A program made the translations under genes and the position numbers. The notes under the pieces are model-generated. The model was given only the letters and a program-made list of their open reading frames with translations. It was not told the DNA's origin and searched no databases. From Formosa sp. L2A11 (GTDB lineage: Bacteria > Bacteroidota > Bacteroidia > Flavobacteriales > Flavobacteriaceae), in the NCBI RefSeq assembly GCF_009796865.1, contig NZ_CP047028.1, positions 744,001 through 808,000 on the forward strand: a DNA stretch of 64,000 nucleotides. Direction: 5' to 3'. Within the stretch, counting starts at the first letter, position 1, and the number at the start of each line of letters is the position of its first letter. Positions 45,077 to 54,051 of the stretch are shown here, one piece after another.

Positions 45077-45424
45077 CTATTTTTTATCTTCTCCTACAAT
45101 ACCATATATTATTGATTGCAGTATGGTTAACAAAATACTAAACAACATCCCTGACCAAATAGAATTTACATGAAAACCTCCTATTAAATAACTGGCTAAT
45201 AAGATAATCATTCCATTGACTACCAATAAGAATAATCCGAATGTTACAATAGTAATTGGAAAGGTTAAAATAGTTAAAATTGGTTTTACTAAAATGTTTA
45301 GTACTGCTAAAACTAGTGCTACAGAAATGGCTGTAAATATATCGTCTACATATATTCCTGACAAAAACCAACCTAGAAACATAACGATTAAGGCTGTTAA
45401 AATAAATTTAATAATTTGATTCAT
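45077..45424 (-). CDS. Small membrane protein, phage-holin family 4 type
   Basis: The 115-residue protein consists of four hydrophobic spans (near 5-25, 28-52, 56-80 and 88-110) with the family motif VLAVLNILVKPILTILTFPITIVTFGLFLLVVNGMIILLASYLIGGFHV. This family (annotated as phage holin superfamily IV, though found on chromosomes) is widespread, has no phage genes around it here, and its role is unknown. It follows the alpha/beta hydrolase gene by 33 bases on the same strand. Confidence 0.85.
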   Translation of the reverse strand: MNQIIKFILTALIVMFLGWFLSGIYVDDIFTAISVALVLAVLNILVKPILTILTFPITIVTFGLFLLVVNGMIILLASYLIGGFHVNSIWSGMLFSILLTILQSIIYGIVGEDKK

Positions 45425-45457
45425 AAATCTATATGTTTTAATTTTTCTATAACTAAG

Positions 45458-46222
45458 TTACGAAATAAATAGCATCACCTCGCTGTAAAAATCTTCTGGA
45501 TTTTCTGCATGCAACCAGTGTCCTGCATCTTTTATAGTAACAATTTTAGCTGTTGGAAAATGTCTTTTTATAACACCTTCGTCTTGCATTGAGATATATT
45601 CAGATTTATCGCCTCTAAGAAATAACGTATCGCCATCAAACTCTGCATGTACAGGCAAGGCCTCTCCTACTTCGGCTACGTTTTCTGTTAGTGATTTTAA
45701 ATTTATACGTAATCCTAATTGTCCTTTTTCTACCCAGTATAAATTCTTTAATAAAAACTGACGTGTTCCTAAATCTGTTACGTATTGGGATAACGCTTTA
45801 TCTGCAGCACCTCTTGTTTTAATTTCAGAAAAATCTAAAGTTCCTAATCCGTTTAAAATGGCATCGTGATGCACAGGATAAAAACGAGGAGAAATATCTG
45901 CGACAATTAATTTAGAAACATATTCTGGGTATTTAGTTGCAAATAACATGGCCGTTTTTCCACCCATAGAATGCCCTAAAAGCACAATACGCTTTAAGTT
46001 ATTAGCATCGCAATAGTTTTTTAAATCTTCAACTAAAAGCTCGTAACTAAAATCGTCTGTATGAAAACTTCTTCCGTGGTTACGTTGGTCTACAAGATGC
46101 ACTTGATAGTTTTGTTCACTAAAACGAACACCTAGTGTTTTCCAGTTATCACTCATACCTAAAAAGCCATGAAGAATAACAAACGGCGCACCTTCGCCTA
46201 ATACGTTAGCATGTAATTGCAT
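45458..46222 (-). CDS. Alpha/beta-hydrolase (YbfF-like esterase)
   Basis: The 254-residue enzyme has the oxyanion region FVILHGFLGMSDNWKTLG, VDQRNHGRS, the nucleophile elbow LLGHSMGGKTAM, the acid in the LFLRGDKSEYI region and the catalytic histidine in IKDAGHWLHAENPEDF. It resembles YbfF, an acyl-CoA/ester hydrolase; the substrate is unknown. It follows pdxJ by 21 bases in an operon with the small membrane protein. Confidence 0.88.
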   Translation of the reverse strand: MQLHANVLGEGAPFVILHGFLGMSDNWKTLGVRFSEQNYQVHLVDQRNHGRSFHTDDFSYELLVEDLKNYCDANNLKRIVLLGHSMGGKTAMLFATKYPEYVSKLIVADISPRFYPVHHDAILNGLGTLDFSEIKTRGAADKALSQYVTDLGTRQFLLKNLYWVEKGQLGLRINLKSLTENVAEVGEALPVHAEFDGDTLFLRGDKSEYISMQDEGVIKRHFPTAKIVTIKDAGHWLHAENPEDFYSEVMLFIS

Positions 46223-46243
46223 TACTTATTGTTTTTAAAAATC

Positions 46244-46957
46244 CTACTTCAGTTTATTCAAATACATATTTACCACATTTTCAATCCCTAAATACAAGCT
46301 TTCTGAAATTAAAGCATGACCAATTGAAACTTCCATTAATCCAGGAATATTATCTTTAAAAAACTTAATATTATCTAAAGATAAATCGTGTCCTGCATTT
46401 ATACCTAAACCTAAACTATTTGCCAACACGGCACACTCTGTATAAGGTATAATGCTGTCTGAATTTCCTAAACCAAATTGATAAGCAAATGCTTCTGTAT
46501 ACAACTCTATACGATCTGTACCTATAACTTTTGCACCTTCAATTTGTTTTAAATCTGGATCTACAAAAATAGATGTACGTATATTGTTTCGTTTACATTC
46601 TTCGACAATATCGACTAAAAAATCTTTATGCTTAATAGTATCCCAACCCGCATTAGACGTTATGGCATCGTCTCCGTCCGGAACCAATGTAACTTGGGTA
46701 GGCTTTATTTTTAAAACCATATCCATAAATTTCTTTATAGGATTACCTTCTATATTATACTCTGTATAAACTTCAGACTTTAAATCGAATGCGTCTTGGT
46801 AACGTATATGTCTTTCGTCTGGTCTAGGATGTATGGTTACACCTTCTGCACCAAAACGTTGAACATCTTTAGCAAATTGAACAACATTAGGAAAATCGCC
46901 ACCGCGAGAATTTCTTAGTGTTGCTATTTTATTAATATTTACACTTAACTTTGTCAT
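46244..46957 (-). CDS. pdxJ: Pyridoxine 5-phosphate synthase
   Basis: The 237-residue TIM-barrel enzyme closes the pyridoxine ring in vitamin B6 synthesis. It shows KLSVNINKIATLRNSRGGDFPNVV, GAEGVTIHPRPDERHIRYQDAF, CTLVPD-equivalent VTLVPDGDDAITSNAGWD, RIELYTEAFAYQF and AGHDLSLDNIKFF. The frame is open to an ATG at 46987, but the -7 element at 46977-46984 falls inside that extension, so MTKLSVN at 46957 is the start. First gene of the operon with the hydrolase. Confidence 0.93.
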   Translation of the reverse strand: MTKLSVNINKIATLRNSRGGDFPNVVQFAKDVQRFGAEGVTIHPRPDERHIRYQDAFDLKSEVYTEYNIEGNPIKKFMDMVLKIKPTQVTLVPDGDDAITSNAGWDTIKHKDFLVDIVEECKRNNIRTSIFVDPDLKQIEGAKVIGTDRIELYTEAFAYQFGLGNSDSIIPYTECAVLANSLGLGINAGHDLSLDNIKFFKDNIPGLMEVSIGHALISESLYLGIENVVNMYLNKLK

Positions 46958-46976
46958 AAATCCATTTTTGATATCA

Positions 46977-46984
46977 CAAAAATA
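46977..46984 (-). promoter_or_regulatory. -7 promoter element (TATTTTTG, minus strand) for pdxJ
   Basis: Exact TAnnTTTG match 19 bases before the chosen pdxJ start, giving a leader near 14 bases. Confidence 0.6.
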
Positions 46985-47048
46985 CAAAGTAGAAGAGGCT
47001 TATTGTACTATTTTTTAATTAATTTGCGCATTAGTAAATGAGGATAAA

Positions 47049-47708
47049 ATGAATATTTCCCAATATATTATAAACGACATAAAACCGTTAAGCACAAGCG
47101 ACAAGATTAGCGACATGCAGCTACTGTTTAATCAGCTTACTTACACACACATACCCGTACTAAACAAAGAAAACACTTACATAGGTTGCCTTTCTGAAAC
47201 CGACGTATATTGCTTTGAAGGTGAGAAAAAAATTGCAGACCATAGCTATGCGGCCGAAGGCTTTTTTGTAAGAGATGATGCTAATTGGTTAGATGCTCTA
47301 GAAGTTTTTGCACAAAACTCGACAAATATTATGCCTGTTTTAGATGCGAATAATAGATATTTAGGCTATTATGAGCTTAATGATATTATTACTTTATTTC
47401 ACCAAACACCTTTTTTTGCTGAAGACGGAGGCACTTTAGTGGTAGAAAAAGGAATAGACGATTTTTCTTTTAGTGAAATATCTCAGATAGTAGAATCTAA
47501 CAACGGAAAATTATTAGGCGCATTTATTTCTAAAATGGAAAACGAATTGGCCCAATTAACTTTAAAAATAGGAAACTCTAGTTTAAACGATATTATACAA
47601 ACTTTTAGACGTTACGATTACAGTATTATATCTGGACATGAAGATGATAGTTATATTGAAAGTCTAAAAGAACGATCTGATTATTTAAACAAATACCTAA
47701 ACATGTAA
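47049..47708 (+). CDS. CBS-domain protein
   Basis: The 219-residue cytoplasmic protein holds a pair of CBS motifs in its first 125 residues (IKPLSTSDKISDMQLLFNQLTYTHIPVLNKENTYIGCLSE, WLDALEVFAQNSTNIMPVLDANNRYLGYYELNDII). A C-terminal region follows with a possible ACT-like alpha-beta pattern (FSEISQIVESNNGKLLGAFI). CBS pairs bind adenosine nucleotides. Two bases separate it from nadK, so it may sense nucleotides in connection with NAD(P) supply; that is inference from position. Confidence 0.85.
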   Translation: MNISQYIINDIKPLSTSDKISDMQLLFNQLTYTHIPVLNKENTYIGCLSETDVYCFEGEKKIADHSYAAEGFFVRDDANWLDALEVFAQNSTNIMPVLDANNRYLGYYELNDIITLFHQTPFFAEDGGTLVVEKGIDDFSFSEISQIVESNNGKLLGAFISKMENELAQLTLKIGNSSLNDIIQTFRRYDYSIISGHEDDSYIESLKERSDYLNKYLNM

Positions 47709-47710
47709 TT

Positions 47711-48595
47711 ATGAAAATCGCCATTTTTGGACAATTTTATCATAAAAACTCCGATGTCCCTGTAGAAACACTACTAAGACATCTTTTAAAAAAGAATGCT
47801 GAAATTTTTATTGAACGTAATTTTTTTGACTTAATTCACAATGAAATTAAAGACGATGAAAAATATAATGTATTCAATACATTCGATGTTTTAGATAAGA
47901 CTTACGATTTATTAATTAGTATTGGAGGAGACGGTACCATATTAAGAGCCGTAACTTATGTAAAAGATTTAAATATTCCTATTGTAGGTATAAATGCAGG
48001 TAGATTAGGTTTTCTTGCAACTATTCCTAAAGAATATATAGAAAAAGCGATAGACGATATTTTAAATGGAAACTATAAAATTTCTGAACGTAGCTTACTT
48101 GCCATAACAACATCTACAGAAAACAAAGACATTTCTAAAATGAATTTCGCTTTAAACGAAATTGCAGTTAGCAGAAAAGATACCACGTCTATGATTACAG
48201 TAGAAACTTATTTAAACGACGAATATTTAACATCGTATTGGAGCGACGGGTTAATAATTGCTACTCCAACAGGATCTACAGGGTATTCCTTAAGTTGTGG
48301 TGGTCCGGTTATAACGCCAGATACAAATAGTTTAGCACTAACACCAATTGCACCTCACAACTTAAACGCAAGACCTTTAGTTATAACAGACTCTACAGAA
48401 ATAAAACTAAAAGTTAGCGGACGAGAAAACACATATTTAGTTTCTTTAGACTCTAGAATTGCAACTATAAATAACGAAACAATCTTAACGATAAAAAAAG
48501 CAGATTTTAAAATTAAAATGATAGAACTTTTAGATGAAAGCTTTTTAAACACCCTAAGAAAAAAATTATTATGGGGAGAAGACAAGCGCAATTAA
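47711..48595 (+). CDS. nadK: NAD kinase
   Basis: The 294-residue enzyme phosphorylates NAD to NADP. It has the catalytic ISIGGDGTILRAV (GGDG), GINAGRLGFLATI, the NE-region FALNEIAVSRKDTTSMI, SDGLIIATPTGSTGYSLSCGGPVI and NLNARPLVI. The start is ATG at 47711, 2 bases after the CBS gene's stop, so translation is probably coupled. Confidence 0.95.
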   Translation: MKIAIFGQFYHKNSDVPVETLLRHLLKKNAEIFIERNFFDLIHNEIKDDEKYNVFNTFDVLDKTYDLLISIGGDGTILRAVTYVKDLNIPIVGINAGRLGFLATIPKEYIEKAIDDILNGNYKISERSLLAITTSTENKDISKMNFALNEIAVSRKDTTSMITVETYLNDEYLTSYWSDGLIIATPTGSTGYSLSCGGPVITPDTNSLALTPIAPHNLNARPLVITDSTEIKLKVSGRENTYLVSLDSRIATINNETILTIKKADFKIKMIELLDESFLNTLRKKLLWGEDKRN

Positions 48596-48669
48596 ACAAT
48601 AATTTTGCAAGATTTAAGTTTTTAACTAATACAAATTAATTCAATTTGTTAAGAGCTAATCTTATTTGC

Positions 48670-48677
48670 TATATTTG
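48670..48677 (+). promoter_or_regulatory. -7 promoter element (TATATTTG) for the DUF6089-uppS-bamA cluster
   Basis: Exact TAnnTTTG match with a TTG 21 bases upstream, 18 bases before the ATG at 48696. It overlaps an in-frame ATG at 48666, which therefore cannot be the start. Confidence 0.65.
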
Positions 48678-48695
48678 CAAACTTTAAAAAACCCT

Positions 48696-49325
48696 ATGAA
48701 GTATACACTTGTACTTATTATAAGTCTTTTTTCTCTACAATCTAGTTATTCCCAAATACATGAATTTGGGCTGTTTTTAGGTGGAAGTAATTTAATAGGC
48801 GATGTAGGAGAACCTAATTTTATAAATCCAAATCAGTTCGCTATTGGAGGAATCTATAAATGGAACAAAAGTTCTAGGCATTCATGGCGCGTTTCTGGAA
48901 TATTAACGGAACTTCAAACATCTAAAAATCAAGATACAAAAACAGTTGGAGAGATCTCTGCAGGATTAGAATTCAATTTTTTCGAATTTGACTTACACGA
49001 TTCTGGACCGCAAAGCACACCGTATTTTTACTCAGGATTAAGCGCTTTACGATACAATAACACTTATACTACTGGAGTTGAAAAAATATCAGAAACAAAA
49101 ACAGCTTTAGGAATTCCCTTAACATTAGGGTACAAATTTAGACTTAGTTACTCGTTTAACATAGGTACAGAAGTAGGAGCACGATATACATTTTCAGACA
49201 ATTTAGATGGTAGTGATAATCCTGACATGAGTTTTGGAAATTTAAACAATAACGACTGGTATGTATTTACAGGATTAACACTAACTTACACTTTTGGAAG
49301 AAATCCTTGTTATTGCACTAATTAA
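48696..49325 (+). CDS. DUF6089-type outer-membrane beta-barrel protein
   Basis: The 209-residue protein has a signal peptide (MKYTLVLIISLFSLQSSYSQ) and then short alternating strands: IHEFGLFLGGSNLIGDVGE, KWNKSSRHSWRVSG, LEFNFFEFDLHDSGP, PYFYSGLSALRY and a terminal YVFTGLTLTYTFGRNPCYC. It is a small eight-strand-like barrel of the Bacteroidota family annotated DUF6089. Function unknown. It heads the uppS-bamA cluster; the next start is 8 bases downstream. Confidence 0.8.
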   Translation: MKYTLVLIISLFSLQSSYSQIHEFGLFLGGSNLIGDVGEPNFINPNQFAIGGIYKWNKSSRHSWRVSGILTELQTSKNQDTKTVGEISAGLEFNFFEFDLHDSGPQSTPYFYSGLSALRYNNTYTTGVEKISETKTALGIPLTLGYKFRLSYSFNIGTEVGARYTFSDNLDGSDNPDMSFGNLNNNDWYVFTGLTLTYTFGRNPCYCTN

Positions 49326-49333
49326 AATAGATT

Positions 49334-50068
49334 TTGAAAGAAAACATAAATACAGATAGATTACCCAAACACATTGCTATTATTATGGATGGTAATGGGC
49401 GTTGGGCTAAACAAAAAGGATTTATTCGAGCCATTGGCCACGAAAACGGGACGAAGTCTGTAAGAGAAACTGTAGAAACCTGTGCAGAATTAGGCATAGA
49501 AAACCTAACGTTATATGCTTTTTCTACAGAAAACTGGAATCGCCCGAAACTAGAAGTAGACACACTTATGAAGCTATTAGTGAGCTCTTTAAAAAAAGAG
49601 ATTAAAACGCTTCAAGACAATAATATTAAACTAAATGCAATAGGAAACTTAAACTCTTTACCTAAAAAAGTATTTAAAGAACTACATGAAGTTATTGCTA
49701 AAACAGAAAATAATACAAGGATGACTCTAACACTTGCTTTAAGTTATGGGTCTAGAGAAGAATTAATTTCTGCTGTAAAAGAAATAAGTAATAAAGTTAA
49801 AAATAATATAATTTCTTTAGAAAATATTGATGAATCAGTTATAAATAAGCATCTTTACACGCAAAATTTACCTGATGTAGACTTACTTATCCGTACTAGT
49901 GGAGAGCAACGTATAAGTAATTTTTTACTTTGGCAAATCGCCTATGCCGAATTATATTTCACAGATATACTTTGGCCAGACTTTACAAAGCAACATTTAT
50001 ATGATGCTATTACTGATTATCAAAAAAGAGAACGCCGTTTTGGAAAAACAAGTGAACAACTTAGCTAA
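49334..50068 (+). CDS. uppS: Undecaprenyl diphosphate synthase
   Basis: The 244-residue cis-prenyltransferase makes the C55 carrier for peptidoglycan and glycans. It has HIAIIMDGNGRWAKQKG with the catalytic Asp, GHENGTKSVRE, LTLYAFSTENWNRP, LALSYGSREEL and DLLIRTSGEQRISNFLLWQIAYAELYF. The frame opens with TTG at 49334. The next methionine is the one before the catalytic Asp, too late to serve, so TTG is the start. It lies 8 bases after the DUF6089 gene and 10 before bamA. Confidence 0.95.
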   Translation: MKENINTDRLPKHIAIIMDGNGRWAKQKGFIRAIGHENGTKSVRETVETCAELGIENLTLYAFSTENWNRPKLEVDTLMKLLVSSLKKEIKTLQDNNIKLNAIGNLNSLPKKVFKELHEVIAKTENNTRMTLTLALSYGSREELISAVKEISNKVKNNIISLENIDESVINKHLYTQNLPDVDLLIRTSGEQRISNFLLWQIAYAELYFTDILWPDFTKQHLYDAITDYQKRERRFGKTSEQLS

Positions 50069-50078
50069 TTCATTATCA

Positions 50079-52670
50079 TTGAAAACATACTTACCATTCA
50101 TTTTTATTTTATTTTTTGCATTAAACACATCAACTGTTAATGCTCAGGCCGGTGCCAATGGAAAAAAATATACCATTGCAGAAATTACTGTGTCTGGAAA
50201 CTCTAGTTTTAGTGAACAAACTATTGTAACCTATTCTGGCCTTAGAAAAGGGTCTCAAATTTCAATTCCTGGAGAAGAAATTAGTGAATCTATAAAAAAA
50301 CTATGGAAATCTGGATTATTTAGCGATATAGAAATTTACATTAAGGATGTACATGACGATGTAGCTAGCCTAGAAATACACTTATTTGATCTACCTGAAT
50401 TAAAGAATTTAAGAATAGATGGAATTAAAAAAGGGAAAAAAGAAGATATTATAAAAGACAATAACCTTAATGAAGGCGTAAAGGTTACTGAAAACTTAAT
50501 AACAACTACAAAAAATTATTTAGAGTCTAAATATCAAAAAGACGGTTATTACAACTCTAAAGTAATTATAAGAGTTTACCCAATAGACGATTCAATAGCG
50601 AAGCCACGTGTAAACATGCTAGTTTCTATTGATAAAGGAGAAAAGGTAAAAGTAAAAGACATCAATTTTGAAGGTAATACTGTTTTAGCAGATAAGAAAC
50701 TTCTTGCTAGTATGAAAAATACTAAAGAGAAAATGCTTGCACGTGTTTGGAAACGTTCAAAATTTATTGAGGCAGATTACAAAACAGATTTAGTTAGCAT
50801 CATAGACACTTATAAAGAAAATGGATACAGAGATGCACGTATTATTTCTGACAGTGTTTTTGTAAACAATGACAAAACAATTTCTATTAATATAAATCTT
50901 GAAGAAGGAACAAAATACACCTTTGGAGAAATTAATTTTATAGGGAATACAGTATATACAGACGAGTATTTAAATGCTATTTTAAGAGTTCGTAAAGGAA
51001 ATACATACAATGGTATTTTATTAGAAAAAGGAATTGCAGACGATAGCAGACCTGACGGAAACGATATTACCAACTTATACCAAAACAACGGGTATTTATT
51101 CTCTACCATTAACGCAGTAGAAACAAATGCTGATGGAAATGTAATAGACATGGAAATTAGAGTATCCGAAGGAAAACCAGTTCACTTTAATGAAGTAACA
51201 GTTGTTGGTAACGAAAAAACAAATGACCACGTTATTTATCGTGAAATTCGTACAAGACCGGGAGAATTATACAGTAAAGAAAATGTTGTAAGAACGGTTC
51301 GTGAATTAAGTCAGTTAGGATTTTTCGATGCAGAACAAATCACTCCAAATTTTAACAATCCAAATCCAAACGAAGGAACTATCGATATGGAATATGATGT
51401 TGTTGAAACTGGATCTAGCCAAATCGAACTACAAGGTGGTTACGGTGGTGGTGGTTTCATTGGTACATTAGGACTTTCATTTAATAACTTCTCTTTAAAA
51501 AATATTTTTAATAAAGAAGCTTATAAACCATTACCAATGGGAGACGGACAAAAATTATCGTTACGTTTACAAGCCAGTCAATTTTATAGAACATATAGCT
51601 TCTCCTTCTCAGAACCTTGGATGGGTGGAGTAAAACCAGTACAATTTTCTACTTCTCTTTCTTACTCTAATCAATTTTTATACGATTCTAGTACAGGTGA
51701 AGCTGACAAAGACAGACGATTTGATATTATTGGTGTTACAGTAGGTTTAGCAAAACGTTTATCTGTACCAGACGACTTTTTTACATTATCACAATCTGTT
51801 AGTTTACAACATTACAACCTTAAAAACTATAGTACTGGGTTATTTACATTCTCAGACGGTTACTCAAACAGTTTATCTTACACCATAGGATTAACAAGAA
51901 ACAACACATGGAACGACCCTGTATTCCCTCTAGGAGGTTCTAACTTTAGTGTAAGTGCAAAACTATCTTTACCATACTCTTTAATTAACGGTGTAGATTA
52001 TGAAGAGTTAGCTGAAGAACGTGAAGACGCAGAAGATATTTATAACGATTCAGACCAATCTTCAGTTGCAAGAAGCGATGCTTACGACTTAATGGGAGAA
52101 ATTGATCAAGAACGTTTTAACTGGTTAGAATTTTACAAGATTAAATTTAATGGTGAATGGTATTCAAACATTATCGGGAAATTGGTATTAAAACAAAGCG
52201 TTGAATTTGGATATTTAGGTGCATATAACCAAGATAGAGGTGTTATACCTTTCGAACGTTTCTACTTAGGAGGAGATGGTTTAGGAAGTTATAGTTTAGA
52301 TGGTAGAGAAGCTGTAGCATTACGTGGATATGCAAATCAATCTATACAACCATTAGACACAAATGGTAACACAACAGAAGATGGAGCGTCTATTTATAAT
52401 AAATTCTCTTTAGAGTTACGTTACCCAATTACATTAAAAGCATCTGCAAAAATATATGCTCTTACGTTTTTAGAAGGAGGTGCAGCATTTAATGCATTTA
52501 AAGATTATAACCCATTCCAATTAAAAAGATCTGCCGGTGTAGGTTTACGTGTATTTATGCCAGCATTTGGTTTATTAGGTATTGATTTTGGTTATGGATT
52601 CGATCCAACTCCAGGAGAAACTTCTCCAAACGGTTGGGAAACTCACTTTATCATTGGACAACAATTTTAA
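50079..52670 (+). CDS. bamA: Outer-membrane assembly factor BamA (Omp85)
   Basis: The 863-residue protein has a signal peptide, POTRA repeats in the periplasm (KKYTIAEITVSGNSSFSEQTI, LKNLRIDGIKKGKKEDII, VKVKDINFEGNTVLADKKL, YTFGEINFIGNTVYTDEYL, VHFNEVTVVGNEKTNDHVI: five) and a C-terminal barrel. The barrel has the lid-lock region FYLGGDGLGSYSLDGREAVALRGY (variant of VRGF/Y) and ends HFIIGQQF with the terminal phenylalanine needed for assembly. It inserts barrel proteins into the outer membrane. The frame is open to 49944, inside uppS. TTG at 50079 gives a clean signal peptide (KTYLPFIFILFFALNTSTVNAQ) and starts 10 bases after the uppS stop. Confidence 0.93.
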   Translation: MKTYLPFIFILFFALNTSTVNAQAGANGKKYTIAEITVSGNSSFSEQTIVTYSGLRKGSQISIPGEEISESIKKLWKSGLFSDIEIYIKDVHDDVASLEIHLFDLPELKNLRIDGIKKGKKEDIIKDNNLNEGVKVTENLITTTKNYLESKYQKDGYYNSKVIIRVYPIDDSIAKPRVNMLVSIDKGEKVKVKDINFEGNTVLADKKLLASMKNTKEKMLARVWKRSKFIEADYKTDLVSIIDTYKENGYRDARIISDSVFVNNDKTISININLEEGTKYTFGEINFIGNTVYTDEYLNAILRVRKGNTYNGILLEKGIADDSRPDGNDITNLYQNNGYLFSTINAVETNADGNVIDMEIRVSEGKPVHFNEVTVVGNEKTNDHVIYREIRTRPGELYSKENVVRTVRELSQLGFFDAEQITPNFNNPNPNEGTIDMEYDVVETGSSQIELQGGYGGGGFIGTLGLSFNNFSLKNIFNKEAYKPLPMGDGQKLSLRLQASQFYRTYSFSFSEPWMGGVKPVQFSTSLSYSNQFLYDSSTGEADKDRRFDIIGVTVGLAKRLSVPDDFFTLSQSVSLQHYNLKNYSTGLFTFSDGYSNSLSYTIGLTRNNTWNDPVFPLGGSNFSVSAKLSLPYSLINGVDYEELAEEREDAEDIYNDSDQSSVARSDAYDLMGEIDQERFNWLEFYKIKFNGEWYSNIIGKLVLKQSVEFGYLGAYNQDRGVIPFERFYLGGDGLGSYSLDGREAVALRGYANQSIQPLDTNGNTTEDGASIYNKFSLELRYPITLKASAKIYALTFLEGGAAFNAFKDYNPFQLKRSAGVGLRVFMPAFGLLGIDFGYGFDPTPGETSPNGWETHFIIGQQF

Positions 52671-52742
52671 TTTGGCATGATATTTTCTATAGATAGATTA
52701 AGGATTTACTTCTTGTTTAAAAGCTATAAGATTAAAATTTGT

Positions 52743-52750
52743 TAATTTTG
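52743..52750 (+). promoter_or_regulatory. -7 promoter element (TAATTTTG) for the Skp pair
   Basis: Exact TAnnTTTG match 80 bases before the first OmpH gene. The predicted leader contains AGGAGGTGA (52764-52772) and a small GACAGA/TCTGTC hairpin (52771-52795). Confidence 0.5.
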
Positions 52751-52830
52751 AAAACTTTAAATCAGGAGGTGACAGAATAATTTAATTCATCTGTCGTTTG
52801 TAAAGTTTAGCAGTTAATAATTTTATTAAG

Positions 52831-54015
52831 ATGAAACAGATGAAAATAAACGTTCTTTTTTTAATGACTGTAGTTGGTTTACTAGGTGGTCTTACAGCAC
52901 AAGCACAACGTGGCGTAAGAATTGGTTATATTGATACAGAATATATCTTAGAACACATTCCTGAATATCAAGATGCCTCTTCTCAATTAAACGATAAAGT
53001 ATTACGTTGGAAGGCAGATATCGATTTAAAATTAAACGATATTGCTCAAAAACGAAAAGACTTAAGCAATGAAAAAGCACTGTTAACAACAGAGCTTTAT
53101 GAAGAACGTAAAGAAGACATTGATTATGAAGAAAAAGAAATTCTAGATCAGCAACAAAAACGTTTTGGCCCTAAAGGAGATTTAATGGTTCAAAGAACTC
53201 AATTAATTCAACCAATACAAGATCAAATATTTTCGGCTGTACAAGATATCGCTGCATCAAAACAATATGATTTTATATTCGATAAATCTGAAGATTTAGT
53301 TATGCTATATTCGGCAGAACGTTATGATATTAGCGAACTTGTTTTAAGAAGTATAAATAGAACATCTAAAAGACAACAAGCACAAACTAAAGCACAACGT
53401 AAAGCTGCCTCAGAAGAAGACATAGTTCCAGATTACAATCCAGAACTAGAAGCTAGAGAAAAAGCTCAAGCAGATAGATTAGAAGAACGTACACAACAAG
53501 AAGAGCAACGCAGAAAAGAAATTTTAGAAGCTAGAGCCGCAAGTAAACAAGAAGCTATAGAAAGAAGAAAGAAACTTCTTGAAGATCGGGAAACAGCTAG
53601 ACAAGAAAAATTAGATGCACGAAATAAAGTTTCTGAAAATTCAGAAAATAATGATACATTAGCGACCTCTGAGGAAACTAGCGAAGAAAAAACCACAGAA
53701 GACAGTAATGCATCGGCACCTACTGAATATGATATAGAAGCAATCTCTGAATCTGAAACCGAGGAAGAGACAGAAACGAAATCAGAACCAAAAACTAAAG
53801 AAGAGATTCTTGAAGCACGTAAACAACAAAAAATTATAGATCGCGAAGCAAGAGAATTAGAATTAGAGGCGAGAAAAAAACGTATTCTTGAAGAACGTGA
53901 AAAGGCTAAATTAGAACGAGAAGCTAAAGAAAACGGAGAAACACAAAAAATCGAAGAAACTGAAGAGAACAGTGACGTTCTAGAAAACAGTGATAATAAT
54001 AACAAAGAAGAGTAA
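52831..54015 (+). CDS. OmpH/Skp-family periplasmic protein with long charged C-terminal extension
   Basis: The 394-residue protein has a signal peptide (ends AQAQ). A Skp-like domain (about 27-185; IGYIDTEYILEHIPEYQDASSQLNDKV, then LIQPIQDQIFSAVQDIAASKQYDFIFDKSEDLVMLYS) includes a long coiled coil. The remaining 200 residues are almost all Glu, Lys, Arg and Ala repeats (EARE, RREEIL-like units), a coiled-coil or disordered tail absent from the second Skp copy. Skp holds unfolded outer-membrane proteins on the way to BamA, whose gene is just upstream. The tail is unusual and its composition makes an open frame on the opposite strand that is not a gene. Confidence 0.9.
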   Translation: MKQMKINVLFLMTVVGLLGGLTAQAQRGVRIGYIDTEYILEHIPEYQDASSQLNDKVLRWKADIDLKLNDIAQKRKDLSNEKALLTTELYEERKEDIDYEEKEILDQQQKRFGPKGDLMVQRTQLIQPIQDQIFSAVQDIAASKQYDFIFDKSEDLVMLYSAERYDISELVLRSINRTSKRQQAQTKAQRKAASEEDIVPDYNPELEAREKAQADRLEERTQQEEQRRKEILEARAASKQEAIERRKKLLEDRETARQEKLDARNKVSENSENNDTLATSEETSEEKTTEDSNASAPTEYDIEAISESETEEETETKSEPKTKEEILEARKQQKIIDREARELELEARKKRILEEREKAKLEREAKENGETQKIEETEENSDVLENSDNNNKEE

Positions 54016-54051
54016 TTAACACAAATTATAACACAAATTAATACTTTAAAA

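Noticed and set aside
45077..45424. Prophage remnant because of the holin-like membrane gene
   Set aside because: The family is chromosomal and widespread; no lysin, capsid, integrase or attachment repeat is near.
53466..54005. 179-codon minus-strand frame opposite the OmpH tail
   Set aside because: Serine/leucine/arginine-rich translation produced by the antisense of Glu/Lys repeats; the plus-strand gene explains it.
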